From an uncultured beta proteobacterium (lineage in GTDB: Bacteria > Pseudomonadota > Gammaproteobacteria > Burkholderiales > Rhodocyclaceae), in contig CAJBYR010000054.1 in assembly GCA_903959855.1 (NCBI GenBank), forward strand, positions 1 to 59,342: a stretch of 59,342 nt of DNA, read 5' to 3'. A model generated the notes under the pieces. It searched no databases and had not been told where the DNA came from. It was given only the letters and a program-made list of their open reading frames with translations. Shown here piece by piece: positions 1 to 8,152 of this stretch (position 1 is its first letter; each line of letters opens with the position of its first letter). Position numbers and translations under genes: made by a program.

Positions 1-686
1 CTCGCCAGGTCGGGCGAATCGCGCAAGACGATGGAGAGCGTGTTGTCGAGCAACTGCGCGATGATGTCGCGCAGATCGAGTACGCCGCCCTGCCAGGGCG
101 CCGCCACCGCGGGCAAGCTGGATGCGGCGGCCGCGGGTGCGACGCTGGCCGCCGCAGGCGCGGCAGACAAGGGAAGCGGCTCGCTCGACGCCATGCTGCT
201 GCGCTCGGCAGGCGCTTGCTGGCTCCAGGAGCGGATCAGGGCCTGCAAGCGGGTCACCAGGACATCGGGCGTACCTGCGCCGGATAGCACCTGATCCAGT
301 GCGTCCTTCTTCTTCGCTGCGGTGAGACCGGAATGATGCGTCTCAAGTTGCGTCAGCATGTCGCGAATGATGTTTGACCACTGCGGTTGCTCGCCGCTCT
401 TGGCGAGAAATTCGGTGATCGTTGCGGAGATGCCGTCCCAGCTACCCTTGGCAATCGCCGCCTCGAACTGGCGGGCGAACTTCAATTGATCCGCGCTGGC
501 GCGCGGCAAGCCGGCCTGCAGCGCCTTCAGTTCGCGCTCGGGGAACGCCACCGCCGGCGCCACGCCGGCGATTTCGAAGTAAAGCGAACGGTAGTTGTCC
601 GGGGTCGGCTGCAATTTTCGCGTGGCAAGCAGGCGCAAGGTCTCGCGGGCGATTTCAGATTCAGACAGTTGCTTGGACTCAGCCAT
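1..686 (-). CDS. Probable GGDEF-family protein, N-terminal part only
   Basis: An open frame begins at the ATG at 686 and runs off the left edge after 228 codons. Residues 5-60 (with a PTPDNYRSLYFEIAG stretch) resemble the helical N-terminal region that many betaproteobacterial diguanylate cyclases carry ahead of a C-terminal GGDEF domain. An Ala/Pro-rich linker follows at about residues 165-200, then a new helical region starts. The GGDEF motif would lie outside the window, so cyclic-di-GMP synthesis is inferred from the N-terminus alone. It shares strand with the methyltransferase and HD-GYP genes upstream of it. Confidence 0.55.
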   Translation of the reverse strand, partial: MAESKQLSESEIARETLRLLATRKLQPTPDNYRSLYFEIAGVAPAVAFPERELKALQAGLPRASADQLKFARQFEAAIAKGSWDGISATITEFLAKSGEQPQWSNIIRDMLTQLETHHSGLTAAKKKDALDQVLSGAGTPDVLVTRLQALIRSWSQQAPAERSSMASSEPLPLSAAPAAASVAPAAAASSLPAVAAPWQGGVLDLRDIIAQLLDNTLSIVLRDSPDLA

Positions 687-785
687 GATTTACCCTATGA
701 CAACGGTTACTGCATTGACGAACGCAACATACGTGCCGCGTCTCCGTTTTTCGATGGACGGGGCGGCTCCGCCCTGCGGATCATT

Positions 786-1589
786 CTAGACCGCCACGCT
801 GCCCGGCCGATATACGTAGAAATACGTCATTGCCCTGTCGTTGACCGCTATCCGCTGACTTTCCATCTGCCCGGGGACGGCAAAGCTGTTGCTCACCAGC
901 ATCGCGTCCGGCTGCATCTCCGCGCAGGCCTTGGCCCACAGGCGGGGCATCGGCGCCGGGGAAAGGAAGGCATAGGCCACATCGCAGTCCGCCAGGGAAT
1001 GGGCCCAGAAATCCCCGCGGTGTATGGTCAGATTGCCCGACGCGCGGGCTGCCAGGCGCGCCCAGAGCCAGGGGAGCGGCGCGTGTTCAATGCCGATGAA
1101 GCGGCTGTCGGGGCGCTTTGCGGCCAGGTAGCGCAGCACGAATCCATCGCCACAACCCAGGTCGATCACGCGACAAGGGCCCGCCGGCAACAAGCGCAAC
1201 AAGGCCTCGGCGGCCCCGCGGCTGCTGAGGTAGAGCGGCACCCGGCTCCGATCCGTGCGCCAGAACACCAGCAACAGCAAGGCCAGGCCGCTGGGCCAGA
1301 TCCAGCCGGGAAGCTCAAGCATGCGCACCAGAACCAGCAAGGGCATGAAGCCGACATGGATCGCCAGCCACCACGGCGGCGCCTGCATCCAACGGGCCGC
1401 CAGGGCCGCGAGCCCGCCTTGTAGCATGGCCAGCAACAGGGCTTGCTTCAACAATGAAGGGAAAAACAGCAGGGCAGGCAGGCCGACCGCGAGTAGGCCG
1501 AAACACTGGGCCGCCAACGCTGGCGGCAGGGGGTGACGTTCCGCCGGGTTCAGGGCGCCCAAAGCCGTTCGATGTTGGTGAGGCCCCAT
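786..1589 (-). CDS. Membrane-anchored class I SAM-dependent methyltransferase
   Basis: A 267-residue protein with four hydrophobic segments at about residues 26-46, 50-66, 74-90 and 95-110, followed by a cytosolic Rossmann-type methyltransferase domain. Motif I is clear as VIDLGCGDG at residues 141-149, with the acidic end of beta-2 at IGIEHA. The substrate cannot be told from sequence. The start overlaps the 3' end of the HD-GYP gene by 40 bp, suggesting translational coupling, although a later start is possible because the first 20 residues are not conserved-looking. Class I methyltransferase fold: firm. Any link to motility or cyclic-di-GMP rests only on neighbourhood. Confidence 0.8.
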   Translation of the reverse strand: MGPHQHRTALGALNPAERHPLPPALAAQCFGLLAVGLPALLFFPSLLKQALLLAMLQGGLAALAARWMQAPPWWLAIHVGFMPLLVLVRMLELPGWIWPSGLALLLLVFWRTDRSRVPLYLSSRGAAEALLRLLPAGPCRVIDLGCGDGFVLRYLAAKRPDSRFIGIEHAPLPWLWARLAARASGNLTIHRGDFWAHSLADCDVAYAFLSPAPMPRLWAKACAEMQPDAMLVSNSFAVPGQMESQRIAVNDRAMTYFYVYRPGSVAV

Positions 1590-2779
1590 TTTGAGGCCTC
1601 TTCACGACCGACGATCTTGTCGCGCGCCGACGGATGTGAGAGATCAATGACCTCGGGGGTAATCTGCGCCATCGACTTGATCGAAAAGAATATCTTGACG
1701 CGCGGCGTCAGCAGCGAATGGCCGGATTGCTCCATGACTACGCCCAGACGCCCGGATTCCAGCTTGACCAGGGAGCCGATGGGATAGATGCCGATGCACT
1801 TGACGAACGCCTGGAAAATGCGTTCGTCGAAGTGTCCCTTGCACCACTCCGCCATGCGCCGGATCGATTCCGCCGGGTCCCAGCCGGCCTTGTAGGGCCG
1901 GTTCGAGGTAACCGCGTCATAGACATCGCAAACCGCGCCCATCTTGGCATAGAGGCTGATCTGCTCGTCCTTGAGGCGATCCGGGTAGCCCGTGCCGTCG
2001 GTCTTCTCATGGTGGTGCAGGACCACGTTGAGCGGAATTTCCCCGACCGCAGCGCCCTCGAGCAACAAGCGATGTCCTTCGACCGGGTGAAGCTTGATGA
2101 TCGTAAACTCCTCGTCGGTCAGCTTGCCCGGCTTGTTCAGCACCTCGATCGGCACCAAAGCCTTGCCCAGATCATGAAGCAAACCGGCGAGCCCCAGTTC
2201 GCGGGTCGTTGCGGCGTCCAGCCCGAGTTGGCGGGACAGCGCCACCATCAACGCGCAGACGGCCACCGAGTGCATGTAGGTGTAGTCATCGGCCGATTTG
2301 AGTCGCGCCAGGCTGATCAAGGCACCGGGATTGCGCTCCACGGAACTGGAGATTTCCTCGACCAGGGCGCCGGCCAGTTCCGGGGAAACGGCCCGCCCCA
2401 TGCGTACTTCCTGGAACATCGAGACCACGGCCTGTTTGCTGCGAGCGCAAATCCTGGCGGCGCGGGCCACCTCCTCCGCCAGCGGTACCAGTCGCGGCGC
2501 CGTTTCGGTTTCAGCGGATTCGATCAGCGCACGATCCGCCTCGGCGGACATCTCGGATTCATCGTTGGCTTCGGCCCGTGTTTCATGAATCGCGGCGTCG
2601 AGGCCGCGGCTGGTATCGATCCAGATCTCGGTCACCGCACTTTCCTGCAGGCGGCGAATGTCTTCCGGGTCCGTGAGTTCGAAGCGCGTGCGCCAGAACG
2701 GATGATCCATCCAGGAGCCACACATTTCATGGACATACATGCCGAGATGCAGATTCTCGACGCCAACCTTTTTCAACAT
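1550..2779 (-). CDS. HD-GYP domain cyclic-di-GMP phosphodiesterase with DUF3391 N-terminus
   Basis: A 409-residue protein. Residues 1-100 match the DUF3391 type of N-terminal domain (LGMYVHEM near residue 12). The HD-GYP domain covers roughly 145-340, with H170, the metal-binding HD pair at 202-203 in LLHDLGK, and HHEKTDGTGYP at 256-266. All hallmark residues are present, so it should hydrolyse cyclic-di-GMP in the cytoplasm. With the putative GGDEF gene two genes away and YcgR- and HDOD-type genes inside the flagellar cluster, it probably takes part in the motile/sessile switch; that is inference. The start ATG at 2779 follows a weak GGGAG-poor leader. Confidence 0.93.
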   Translation of the reverse strand: MLKKVGVENLHLGMYVHEMCGSWMDHPFWRTRFELTDPEDIRRLQESAVTEIWIDTSRGLDAAIHETRAEANDESEMSAEADRALIESAETETAPRLVPLAEEVARAARICARSKQAVVSMFQEVRMGRAVSPELAGALVEEISSSVERNPGALISLARLKSADDYTYMHSVAVCALMVALSRQLGLDAATTRELGLAGLLHDLGKALVPIEVLNKPGKLTDEEFTIIKLHPVEGHRLLLEGAAVGEIPLNVVLHHHEKTDGTGYPDRLKDEQISLYAKMGAVCDVYDAVTSNRPYKAGWDPAESIRRMAEWCKGHFDERIFQAFVKCIGIYPIGSLVKLESGRLGVVMEQSGHSLLTPRVKIFFSIKSMAQITPEVIDLSHPSARDKIVGREEASKWGLTNIERLWAP

Positions 2780-2815
2780 GGGGAGTTCACAATTTAAGGA
2801 AGTTCTGCGACGCGC

Positions 2816-3265
2816 TCAGCGCTTGACCGGTTTGTCGGCAAGGTACACCAGCGTCTGACTTGTGGTTTCGAAACGACCTAGCGCTTCGCCGGGAAACGGT
2901 GGCGGGGTCTTGAACACCTGGAACTCGCAATTGCGCAGTTCCGTGACATACCAGCGTTTGCCCGAGTTGAGGATGTAGACCCCGGGCTCGGGACGAAAAA
3001 CCTTGAGTTGGAAGCCGTCCTCGGACATGCCCTCCAGCGCATGGCGTTTCTGGCAGCGCGGCGTCGCGGCTGATATCAGCGTGGATTGCCAGGGGCCACC
3101 GAGGTAACTCTGCTCCCGTACCACGGACAGCGTGAGCCCCCCGCCCTCGTCGAGGTAAGCGAACTGGTTGCTGCCGCAAGCCGTGAGCAACAGTGCCAAC
3201 CCGCACAGTAACAGGCGCCAAGCGCCCCTGCCGGAATTCGCCGCTGTTGTCGCATGCCTGATCAT
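2816..3265 (-). CDS. Small lipoprotein of unknown function
   Basis: A 149-residue protein with a basic N-terminus, a hydrophobic run at about residues 17-28 and a lipobox LTAC with the lipidated cysteine at residue 30, so it is likely an outer- or inner-membrane lipoprotein facing the periplasm. The mature part is beta-rich with single cysteines near residues 70 and 113 that could pair. I do not recognise a family. It lies upstream of, and on the same strand as, the HD-GYP gene (36 bp gap), so the two may be co-transcribed. Confidence 0.7.
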   Translation of the reverse strand: MIRHATTAANSGRGAWRLLLCGLALLLTACGSNQFAYLDEGGGLTLSVVREQSYLGGPWQSTLISAATPRCQKRHALEGMSEDGFQLKVFRPEPGVYILNSGKRWYVTELRNCEFQVFKTPPPFPGEALGRFETTSQTLVYLADKPVKR

Positions 3266-3376
3266 TGGGAGTGGGTTCCGAGTCGGGTCGACCCGCAGTC
3301 ACATGGCCGACTGCCGGATCGGGACCTCTACTTTACCCGATAGCCGGCTACTTTCGATCGCAGCAATGCATCCGGG

Positions 3377-4897
3377 CTAGCGTGTTTCCTTGATCAAGCG
3401 ACCGTTGGCCGGCTGGACAGGGCGGGAGTTGTTGCGGAACACCCGGGAAAAGATCGCGACCTGTTCGCCCGCCACCTGCAGCGGCTGCTTCATGACCATC
3501 CACAGCACACCCTCGGTACATGGCGGCGTCGTCAGGGATCCCATATAGGTCCAGTAGGCGCGGTTTTCCGGCAACAGCACAGATGGATCAATGGAATCTT
3601 CCGGCGCCATTTCGCTGTCCTGTTCCAGCGGCAGGTTGTTGAGCAGGGTCTGGATCAACGGATGTTCAGCACCCTTCTCCAGCAGCACGGCGACCACGGC
3701 CAACTGGCCTTCGTCATTGCGATGCACGAAATGCACCGACATGTCGTACATGCGGCCATTCACCCGCTCTTCGGAGGGGCGATGAAAATGGAACTGCTGC
3801 AGCGCATAGCGCTTGCCCATCACGTTAAGGCTTGAGCCCTCGCCGGCATTGACCTGCACGGTATGCCCGTTGTCCACGATGCGAAACTGCATCGGCTTGT
3901 AGTCGAAGCGGATGTTCTCGAGATTGACACGTATGCCGTCACGGATGTCGATCGGGGACTGCCGCTTGCCGGACGCACAGGCGGCATAGTCGGGGCGCAG
4001 CCGTGCCCAGTGGGCGGGGCCGGTTTCGCCTTCATAGCTCCAGTGCTTGTGCATGCTCGCCGCCGGATTTTCGGCCCCTTCGAGCGCAGGCGCGGAAGGC
4101 GCCTTCTTTCGCACCGTGCGCGGCGGTCCCGAGTTGGCGTAATGCAATTCGCGGATACGCTTCTCGGTCAGGGCCTCGGGCTCTTTGGTGTCGGCCTTGC
4201 CGGCCTTGAGCTTGCCGGCGGTCGATACGGATGGGGCGCTTGCCGGCTTGCCGCGGCCGTCGGTGCGCGCTGCCGCATCCTGGGCTGCCGCCGCCTGCGC
4301 GAGCGCCGCCTTGTCGATCTGGGGCAACTGGATCAGTTTGGGCTTTTCCGCCGTCGAATCCGCCACCGCAAAAACCCTGGGCCCCTCGCCTTCGCCAGCC
4401 TTGCGCATGTCGGCATGCATGGCCACCGGGCGATCGCCGGTTGCTGACGCGGCCTTGCTGTCGCGATCGGGCGCGGCACTGCCGGAGGCAACCTGCTCTG
4501 CCTCACGTCGCTCACACGCCACATTCAGCAAGCGCTCATCAAGGCTGCCCGCCTGAACCGGATTGGCACGTCGACGAGCCACATCCTCTTCGCGCACCAG
4601 GGTTTCGCCCAGGAAAAATGCGCGGCGCAAGGTAGTGAAGCGGCGCTGGCCGCAGTTATAGAGATTCTGGGCCCGTATCGTGTCGTAATTGCCACCGCCG
4701 TCGACGACCTGGCGATCCAGCCTGACGCGACTCCAGGCGGTGATGCCATCGAAGCCCCGGGCAACGCTGGCGCTATCGATCTCGACCGTCTCCCTGCTGC
4801 CAGCATGCACCGCGCGCCACGAATCCGCGGCGACGGGAGCGGCGAGGAGCAGCGCCGCGATGGCGCAGGCGCGATGCGCGATACGTTTGGAAGACAT
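3377..4897 (-). CDS. Secreted alpha-carbonic anhydrase with adhesin-E-like N-terminal domain
   Basis: The C-terminal 220 residues are an alpha-class carbonic anhydrase: QSPIDI, then QQFHFHRPSE and MSVHFVH supply the three zinc histidines (376, 378 and 395 counted from the ATG at 4915), and LTTPPCTEG is the substrate-pocket loop. A signal peptide (hydrophobic core near CAIAALLLAAPVAA) sends it to the periplasm. Residues 32-135 resemble the surface-adhesin-protein-E type domain with two cysteines. A 150-residue Ala/Lys-rich linker joins the two. I prefer the ATG at 4897, which has a purine-rich AACAGGG leader, over the one at 4915, which has none. Expected reaction: hydration of carbon dioxide. 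Its place next to fliE may be coincidental. Confidence 0.87.
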   Translation of the reverse strand: MSSKRIAHRACAIAALLLAAPVAADSWRAVHAGSRETVEIDSASVARGFDGITAWSRVRLDRQVVDGGGNYDTIRAQNLYNCGQRRFTTLRRAFFLGETLVREEDVARRRANPVQAGSLDERLLNVACERREAEQVASGSAAPDRDSKAASATGDRPVAMHADMRKAGEGEGPRVFAVADSTAEKPKLIQLPQIDKAALAQAAAAQDAAARTDGRGKPASAPSVSTAGKLKAGKADTKEPEALTEKRIRELHYANSGPPRTVRKKAPSAPALEGAENPAASMHKHWSYEGETGPAHWARLRPDYAACASGKRQSPIDIRDGIRVNLENIRFDYKPMQFRIVDNGHTVQVNAGEGSSLNVMGKRYALQQFHFHRPSEERVNGRMYDMSVHFVHRNDEGQLAVVAVLLEKGAEHPLIQTLLNNLPLEQDSEMAPEDSIDPSVLLPENRAYWTYMGSLTTPPCTEGVLWMVMKQPLQVAGEQVAIFSRVFRNNSRPVQPANGRLIKETR

Positions 4898-4991
4898 ATA
4901 TACCCTGTTCGACATTGCGTCGTTAACGGCATGCCCGGCCGAATCTTTATCGATCCGGGCCGCGACCCGGGCCGCGGCGCCGCGGGATCGG

Positions 4992-5321
4992 TCAGACCTG
5001 GATATTCATGATGTCGTGATAGGCCGACACCAGGCGGTTGCGGACCTGCACCATCTGCTGGAAGGAAAGGCTGGCCTTCTGCAGATTGATCATGACGTCC
5101 TGCAGGTTGACGTCGCTTTGCCCGCTTGAAAAGTCCACGGCCATCTTTTGCGCGTCGGCCTGGGCCGCACTGACCTGGTCGATGGTACTTTTCAGCACCT
5201 CCGCGAAATCAGGCCCTCCCGCCGGGACCTGCCCCGCCGCCGGCGATTTGCCACCGGTCAGGGCCGAAGCCGATTTCAGCTCGGCCAGCATTTGGTCAAT
5301 TTGTCGTGTATCGATGGCCAT
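4992..5321 (-). CDS. fliE: Flagellar hook-basal body protein FliE
   Basis: 109 residues, the normal FliE length. The C-terminal half carries the family pattern VNLQDVMINLQKAS followed by QVRNRLVSAYHDIMNIQV. FliE joins the MS ring to the proximal rod and is exported through the flagellar gate. It stands alone on the minus strand downstream of flrC, and a well matched sigma-54 promoter lies 37 bp upstream of its ATG. GAGGG in the leader serves as ribosome binding site. Confidence 0.97.
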   Translation of the reverse strand: MAIDTRQIDQMLAELKSASALTGGKSPAAGQVPAGGPDFAEVLKSTIDQVSAAQADAQKMAVDFSSGQSDVNLQDVMINLQKASLSFQQMVQVRNRLVSAYHDIMNIQV

Positions 5322-5357
5322 GATGAACCCTCGCTGTTATGCACCTGCCCTCGACTG

Positions 5358-5373
5358 AGCAATCGGCGTGCCA
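5358..5373 (-). promoter_or_regulatory. Sigma-54 promoter of fliE
   Basis: On the minus strand the sequence reads TGGCAC-GCCGA-TTGCT, a full match to the -24/-12 consensus with the required five-base spacer. It ends 37 bp before the fliE ATG, inside the only gap between flrC and fliE. I see no CGGCAA palindrome nearby, so the activator site is unidentified. Confidence 0.88.
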
Positions 5374-5387
5374 GCCTTCAAGTGCGT

Positions 5388-6782
5388 TTAATCATCGTCG
5401 CCGGGAATTGCAAATCCCTCGGCCCGATACTGGTTGAGCTTGTAGCGCAATGTACGTTCGGAAATACCCAGAATGGCCACCGCCTTCTTGCGCGACCCGC
5501 CGACGCTGGCCAGAACATCCTGGATATGTTGCCGCTCCAGGGTCTTCATGTCGCCGGCTGCGACGCCGGCAGAGCCCGTCGCCACGGGAGTCGGCGCTGA
5601 TGGTACGGCGATCTGAACACCCGGCAGCGCCATCGCTTCGGATGTCGGCGGGGTAGCGGCAGCGGCAGGCAAAGGCAAGGCATCCGCCTCGATGACGTCG
5701 CCGGCCTCAAGGATCAGCGCGCGCTGCACCACGTTTTCCAGTTCGCGGACATTGCCCGGCCAGGCGTAGGTTTGCAAGCGCTGTTCAGCGCCGGCGGCAA
5801 ATCTTGCCGCCCGCCCGGTCGCGGCGGCAAGGTGCGCCAGCGTCTTGCGCGCCAGCGGTACGATGTCGCCGGAACGCTCGCGCAGCGATGGAATCTCCAG
5901 GGGAAACACGTTGAGGCGGTAATACAGGTCCTCGCGGAAATGGCCGACGCGAACTTCAGCCGCCATGTCGCGGTTGGAGGTCGCAAGAATGCGGATATCC
6001 AGCGGCACCGGCTTCTTGCCGCCGACACGCTCCACTTCGCGCTCCTGCAGCACGCGCAGCAATTTCGCCTGCAGGCCCAGCGGCATCTCGGAAATTTCAT
6101 CCAGCAGCAGAGTTCCGCCGTTGGCCTGTTCGAACTTGCCGGCCTGAGCGCCCTGGGCGCCTGTAAACGCACCTTTTTCATGGCCGAACAGCGTGGCTTC
6201 GAGCAGATTGTCCGGAATCGCGGCGCAGTTGATGGCGACGAAGGGACCACCCGAGCGGGCCGACTGCTCATGGATGTAACGGGCAAATACCTCCTTGCCC
6301 ACGCCCGATTCGCCCGTCAGCAGCACCGTGGCATCGGTACGCGCCACGCGCGATGCCAGCAACAGCGTGGCGCGGGTCTTGGCATCGACAGCGACCACAC
6401 CGGCTGCCGGGGCCGGCGGCGTGGCATAGCGCTCGATCTGTTTCAGCAGCGCCTTGGGTTCAAACGGCTTCAGCATGAAATCGCAGGCGCCGCCACGCAT
6501 GGCCGATACCGCCTTGTCCACATCACCGAAGGCGGTCATCAGCAGCACCGGCAAACCGGGAAAGCGGTTGCGGATTTCGCCCAGCAGCGTAAGCCCGTCC
6601 ATCGGGCTCATCCGCAAGTCCGAGACCACCATGTTGTAGCCCTTGCGCTTCAGCGATTCCAGCGCCGCCGGCCCGCCGTCGGCGACATCGACATCATGGC
6701 CGGCAGTTTCAAGGGTGATCTGCAGCGCATCGCGCAGGGCTTCGTCGTCTTCGACGACCAGAATGCTCAGTTTTTCCGACAT
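5388..6782 (-). CDS. flrC: Sigma-54-dependent flagellar response regulator, FlrC/FleR type
   Basis: 464 residues in the order receiver (D12, D13, phospho-acceptor D55, T83, K105), AAA+ ATPase (Walker A GESGVGKE at 157-164, sigma-54-contacting GAFTGA at 204-209, Walker B aspartate 229) and a C-terminal Fis-type helix-turn-helix (ISERTLRYKLNQY). All catalytic residues are present. It should bind enhancers and drive RNA polymerase-sigma-54 at hook-basal-body promoters once phosphorylated by the adjacent kinase, whose gene it overlaps by 16 bp. It lacks the FleQ-type cyclic-di-GMP-binding receiver variant. By context it is the activator for the sigma-54 sites found here at fliE, fliF, fliK, flgB and flgK. 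Confidence 0.95.
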   Translation of the reverse strand: MSEKLSILVVEDDEALRDALQITLETAGHDVDVADGGPAALESLKRKGYNMVVSDLRMSPMDGLTLLGEIRNRFPGLPVLLMTAFGDVDKAVSAMRGGACDFMLKPFEPKALLKQIERYATPPAPAAGVVAVDAKTRATLLLASRVARTDATVLLTGESGVGKEVFARYIHEQSARSGGPFVAINCAAIPDNLLEATLFGHEKGAFTGAQGAQAGKFEQANGGTLLLDEISEMPLGLQAKLLRVLQEREVERVGGKKPVPLDIRILATSNRDMAAEVRVGHFREDLYYRLNVFPLEIPSLRERSGDIVPLARKTLAHLAAATGRAARFAAGAEQRLQTYAWPGNVRELENVVQRALILEAGDVIEADALPLPAAAATPPTSEAMALPGVQIAVPSAPTPVATGSAGVAAGDMKTLERQHIQDVLASVGGSRKKAVAILGISERTLRYKLNQYRAEGFAIPGDDD

Positions 6783-7984
6783 GGCAGAGTTACCGTGAAT
6801 TCAGCCCCGCCGCCGGGGCTGGAAACGACATCGATGCTGCCACCGTGGGCGCGCACGACGCCGTGGGCAATTGCCAGGCCCAGGCCGGTGCCATCGCTGC
6901 GGGTGGTGAAAAACGGCTCGAACAGTCGCGCCGCGGTCGCCTTGTCCATGCCCGGGCCATTGTCGCGCACCGCGATCAGCACCAAGCTGTCATCGCGACG
7001 GGCGGCGAGTTCAATGCGCCCATCGGCGATGCCATCGACGGCCTGAAGTGCATTTTCCAGCAGGCTGGTGAGCGCGCTGACCAGCGACTTGCGGGTTCCC
7101 GTCAGGCGCACGTCGCCGGTTTCATCGTCCACCACCAGTCGCGAACCGGTTCGCGCCAGCAGAGGCTCGAAGTTCTGCGCCAGTTCGGCGAGCAGGTCTG
7201 CCACCGTAAAGCGGTCCTGGCCCAGGGCCTCGCCACGCGCGAACAGCAGCATGTCCTGAATCAGGCGCTCGATGTGTTTGAGCCGTGCCACGGTCTTATG
7301 AGCAATCGCGCCACGGCTTGCGGCCGGCAATTCCGGATTTTCCAGGTTGCCCGCGTAGAGCAGCGCGGCGGCCAGCGGCGTGCGCAGCTGATGCGCCAGC
7401 TGGGCGGCCATTTCCCCCATCGCGGCAAGGCGTTGCGTGCGCTCGGCGTGGCCTTTCAGCTCCTGCGCTTCAGTGATGTCATGCAGGAGCACAATGCGCC
7501 CTCCCGAGGCTCCCAGCGGCGTCACATCGACCGCCAGATGACGTTTGCCGACCATGAATTCGCCGGGCGTTTCCCCGGGAACCAGGGTATCGCCGTAAAT
7601 CGCCATCCAGCTGTCGCCGACTTTCGCAGCGTGGAGAAAATCTTCGGCGGCGGGGTTGATCTGGACCACGCTGCCGGCGTCGTCGAGTACCACGACTCCG
7701 GCGGGAAGCGCATCGAGCAGGGTGCTGAGCCTCTCGGTAAGCGCGGCCTTTTCCAGGTATTGCTGGCGCAGCGCGCCGTTGGCGGCTTCCAGTTCGCCGG
7801 TCAAGCGGGCCATCTGGCCCTGCAATTCACTATAGGCGCCGCTCAGTTCCTCGGAGGCACGGCTGAACATGCGGAAAGCTTCCGCCAGGCGCACGGCCTC
7901 TTCCGGTGCCATGTAGCCGGTCGCTGCCGGAGCAGCCGGCGCGGCGGAAACCGGGGCTGGAACATTGGGCGCGGGGGTTTGCAT
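6767..7984 (-). CDS. flrB: Soluble sensor histidine kinase, FlrB/FleS type
   Basis: 405 residues without a membrane segment. A coiled-coil-like stretch at about 30-85 leads into a PAS domain (85-170), then the H-box LAHQLRTPLA with the phospho-accepting H198, and a HATPase domain with GPGM and GTGLGLAIAHG nucleotide-binding motifs. Cytoplasmic location and partnership with a sigma-54 activator are as in Vibrio FlrB and Pseudomonas FleS, which sense progress of basal-body assembly. First gene of the flrBC operon; the divergent gap to fliF holds the fliF promoter. Confidence 0.93.
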   Translation of the reverse strand: MQTPAPNVPAPVSAAPAAPAATGYMAPEEAVRLAEAFRMFSRASEELSGAYSELQGQMARLTGELEAANGALRQQYLEKAALTERLSTLLDALPAGVVVLDDAGSVVQINPAAEDFLHAAKVGDSWMAIYGDTLVPGETPGEFMVGKRHLAVDVTPLGASGGRIVLLHDITEAQELKGHAERTQRLAAMGEMAAQLAHQLRTPLAAALLYAGNLENPELPAASRGAIAHKTVARLKHIERLIQDMLLFARGEALGQDRFTVADLLAELAQNFEPLLARTGSRLVVDDETGDVRLTGTRKSLVSALTSLLENALQAVDGIADGRIELAARRDDSLVLIAVRDNGPGMDKATAARLFEPFFTTRSDGTGLGLAIAHGVVRAHGGSIDVVSSPGGGAEFTVTLPCRKN

Positions 7985-8042
7985 GGGGCCGGATGATGGC
8001 AGAATCGGCAGCAGCCCACAAGAAACGCGCTGGCCGATATGC

Positions 8043-8057
8043 CGGCAAAAATTGCCG
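8043..8057. promoter_or_regulatory. CGGCAA-N3-TTGCCG palindrome upstream of fliF (candidate FlrC enhancer)
   Basis: CGGCAAAAATTGCCG, a perfect 6-bp inverted repeat around AAA, lies nine bases before the -24 element of the fliF sigma-54 promoter, between the divergent flrB and fliF genes. The same palindrome recurs at flgK (23408) and, with one changed spacer base, at 32279 between flgB and flgA. It has no U-run and sits upstream of genes, so it is not a terminator. Assignment to the FlrC-like activator is inference from co-occurrence with sigma-54 sites. Confidence 0.6.
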
Positions 8058-8065
8058 CTTCTTCG

Positions 8066-8081
8066 TGGAACCGCTCTTGCT
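8066..8081 (+). promoter_or_regulatory. Sigma-54 promoter of fliF
   Basis: TGGAAC-CGCTC-TTGCT matches the -24/-12 consensus with one change (A for C in TGGCAC) and correct five-base spacing. It ends 71 bp upstream of the fliF ATG and would drive the fliFGHIJ block. Confidence 0.75.
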
Positions 8082-8152
8082 AGCGCAGTCCATACTGCGC
8101 ACGCGGGTGTATCGACCCGAAATGTGCGGGCAGACAGGATCCCCTAGAAAAC

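Noticed and set aside
8043-8057. CGGCAAAAATTGCCG as a terminator hairpin
   Set aside because: It lies upstream of genes (between divergent flrB and fliF, and inside the flgK leader), the loop is only three bases, and no T-run follows.
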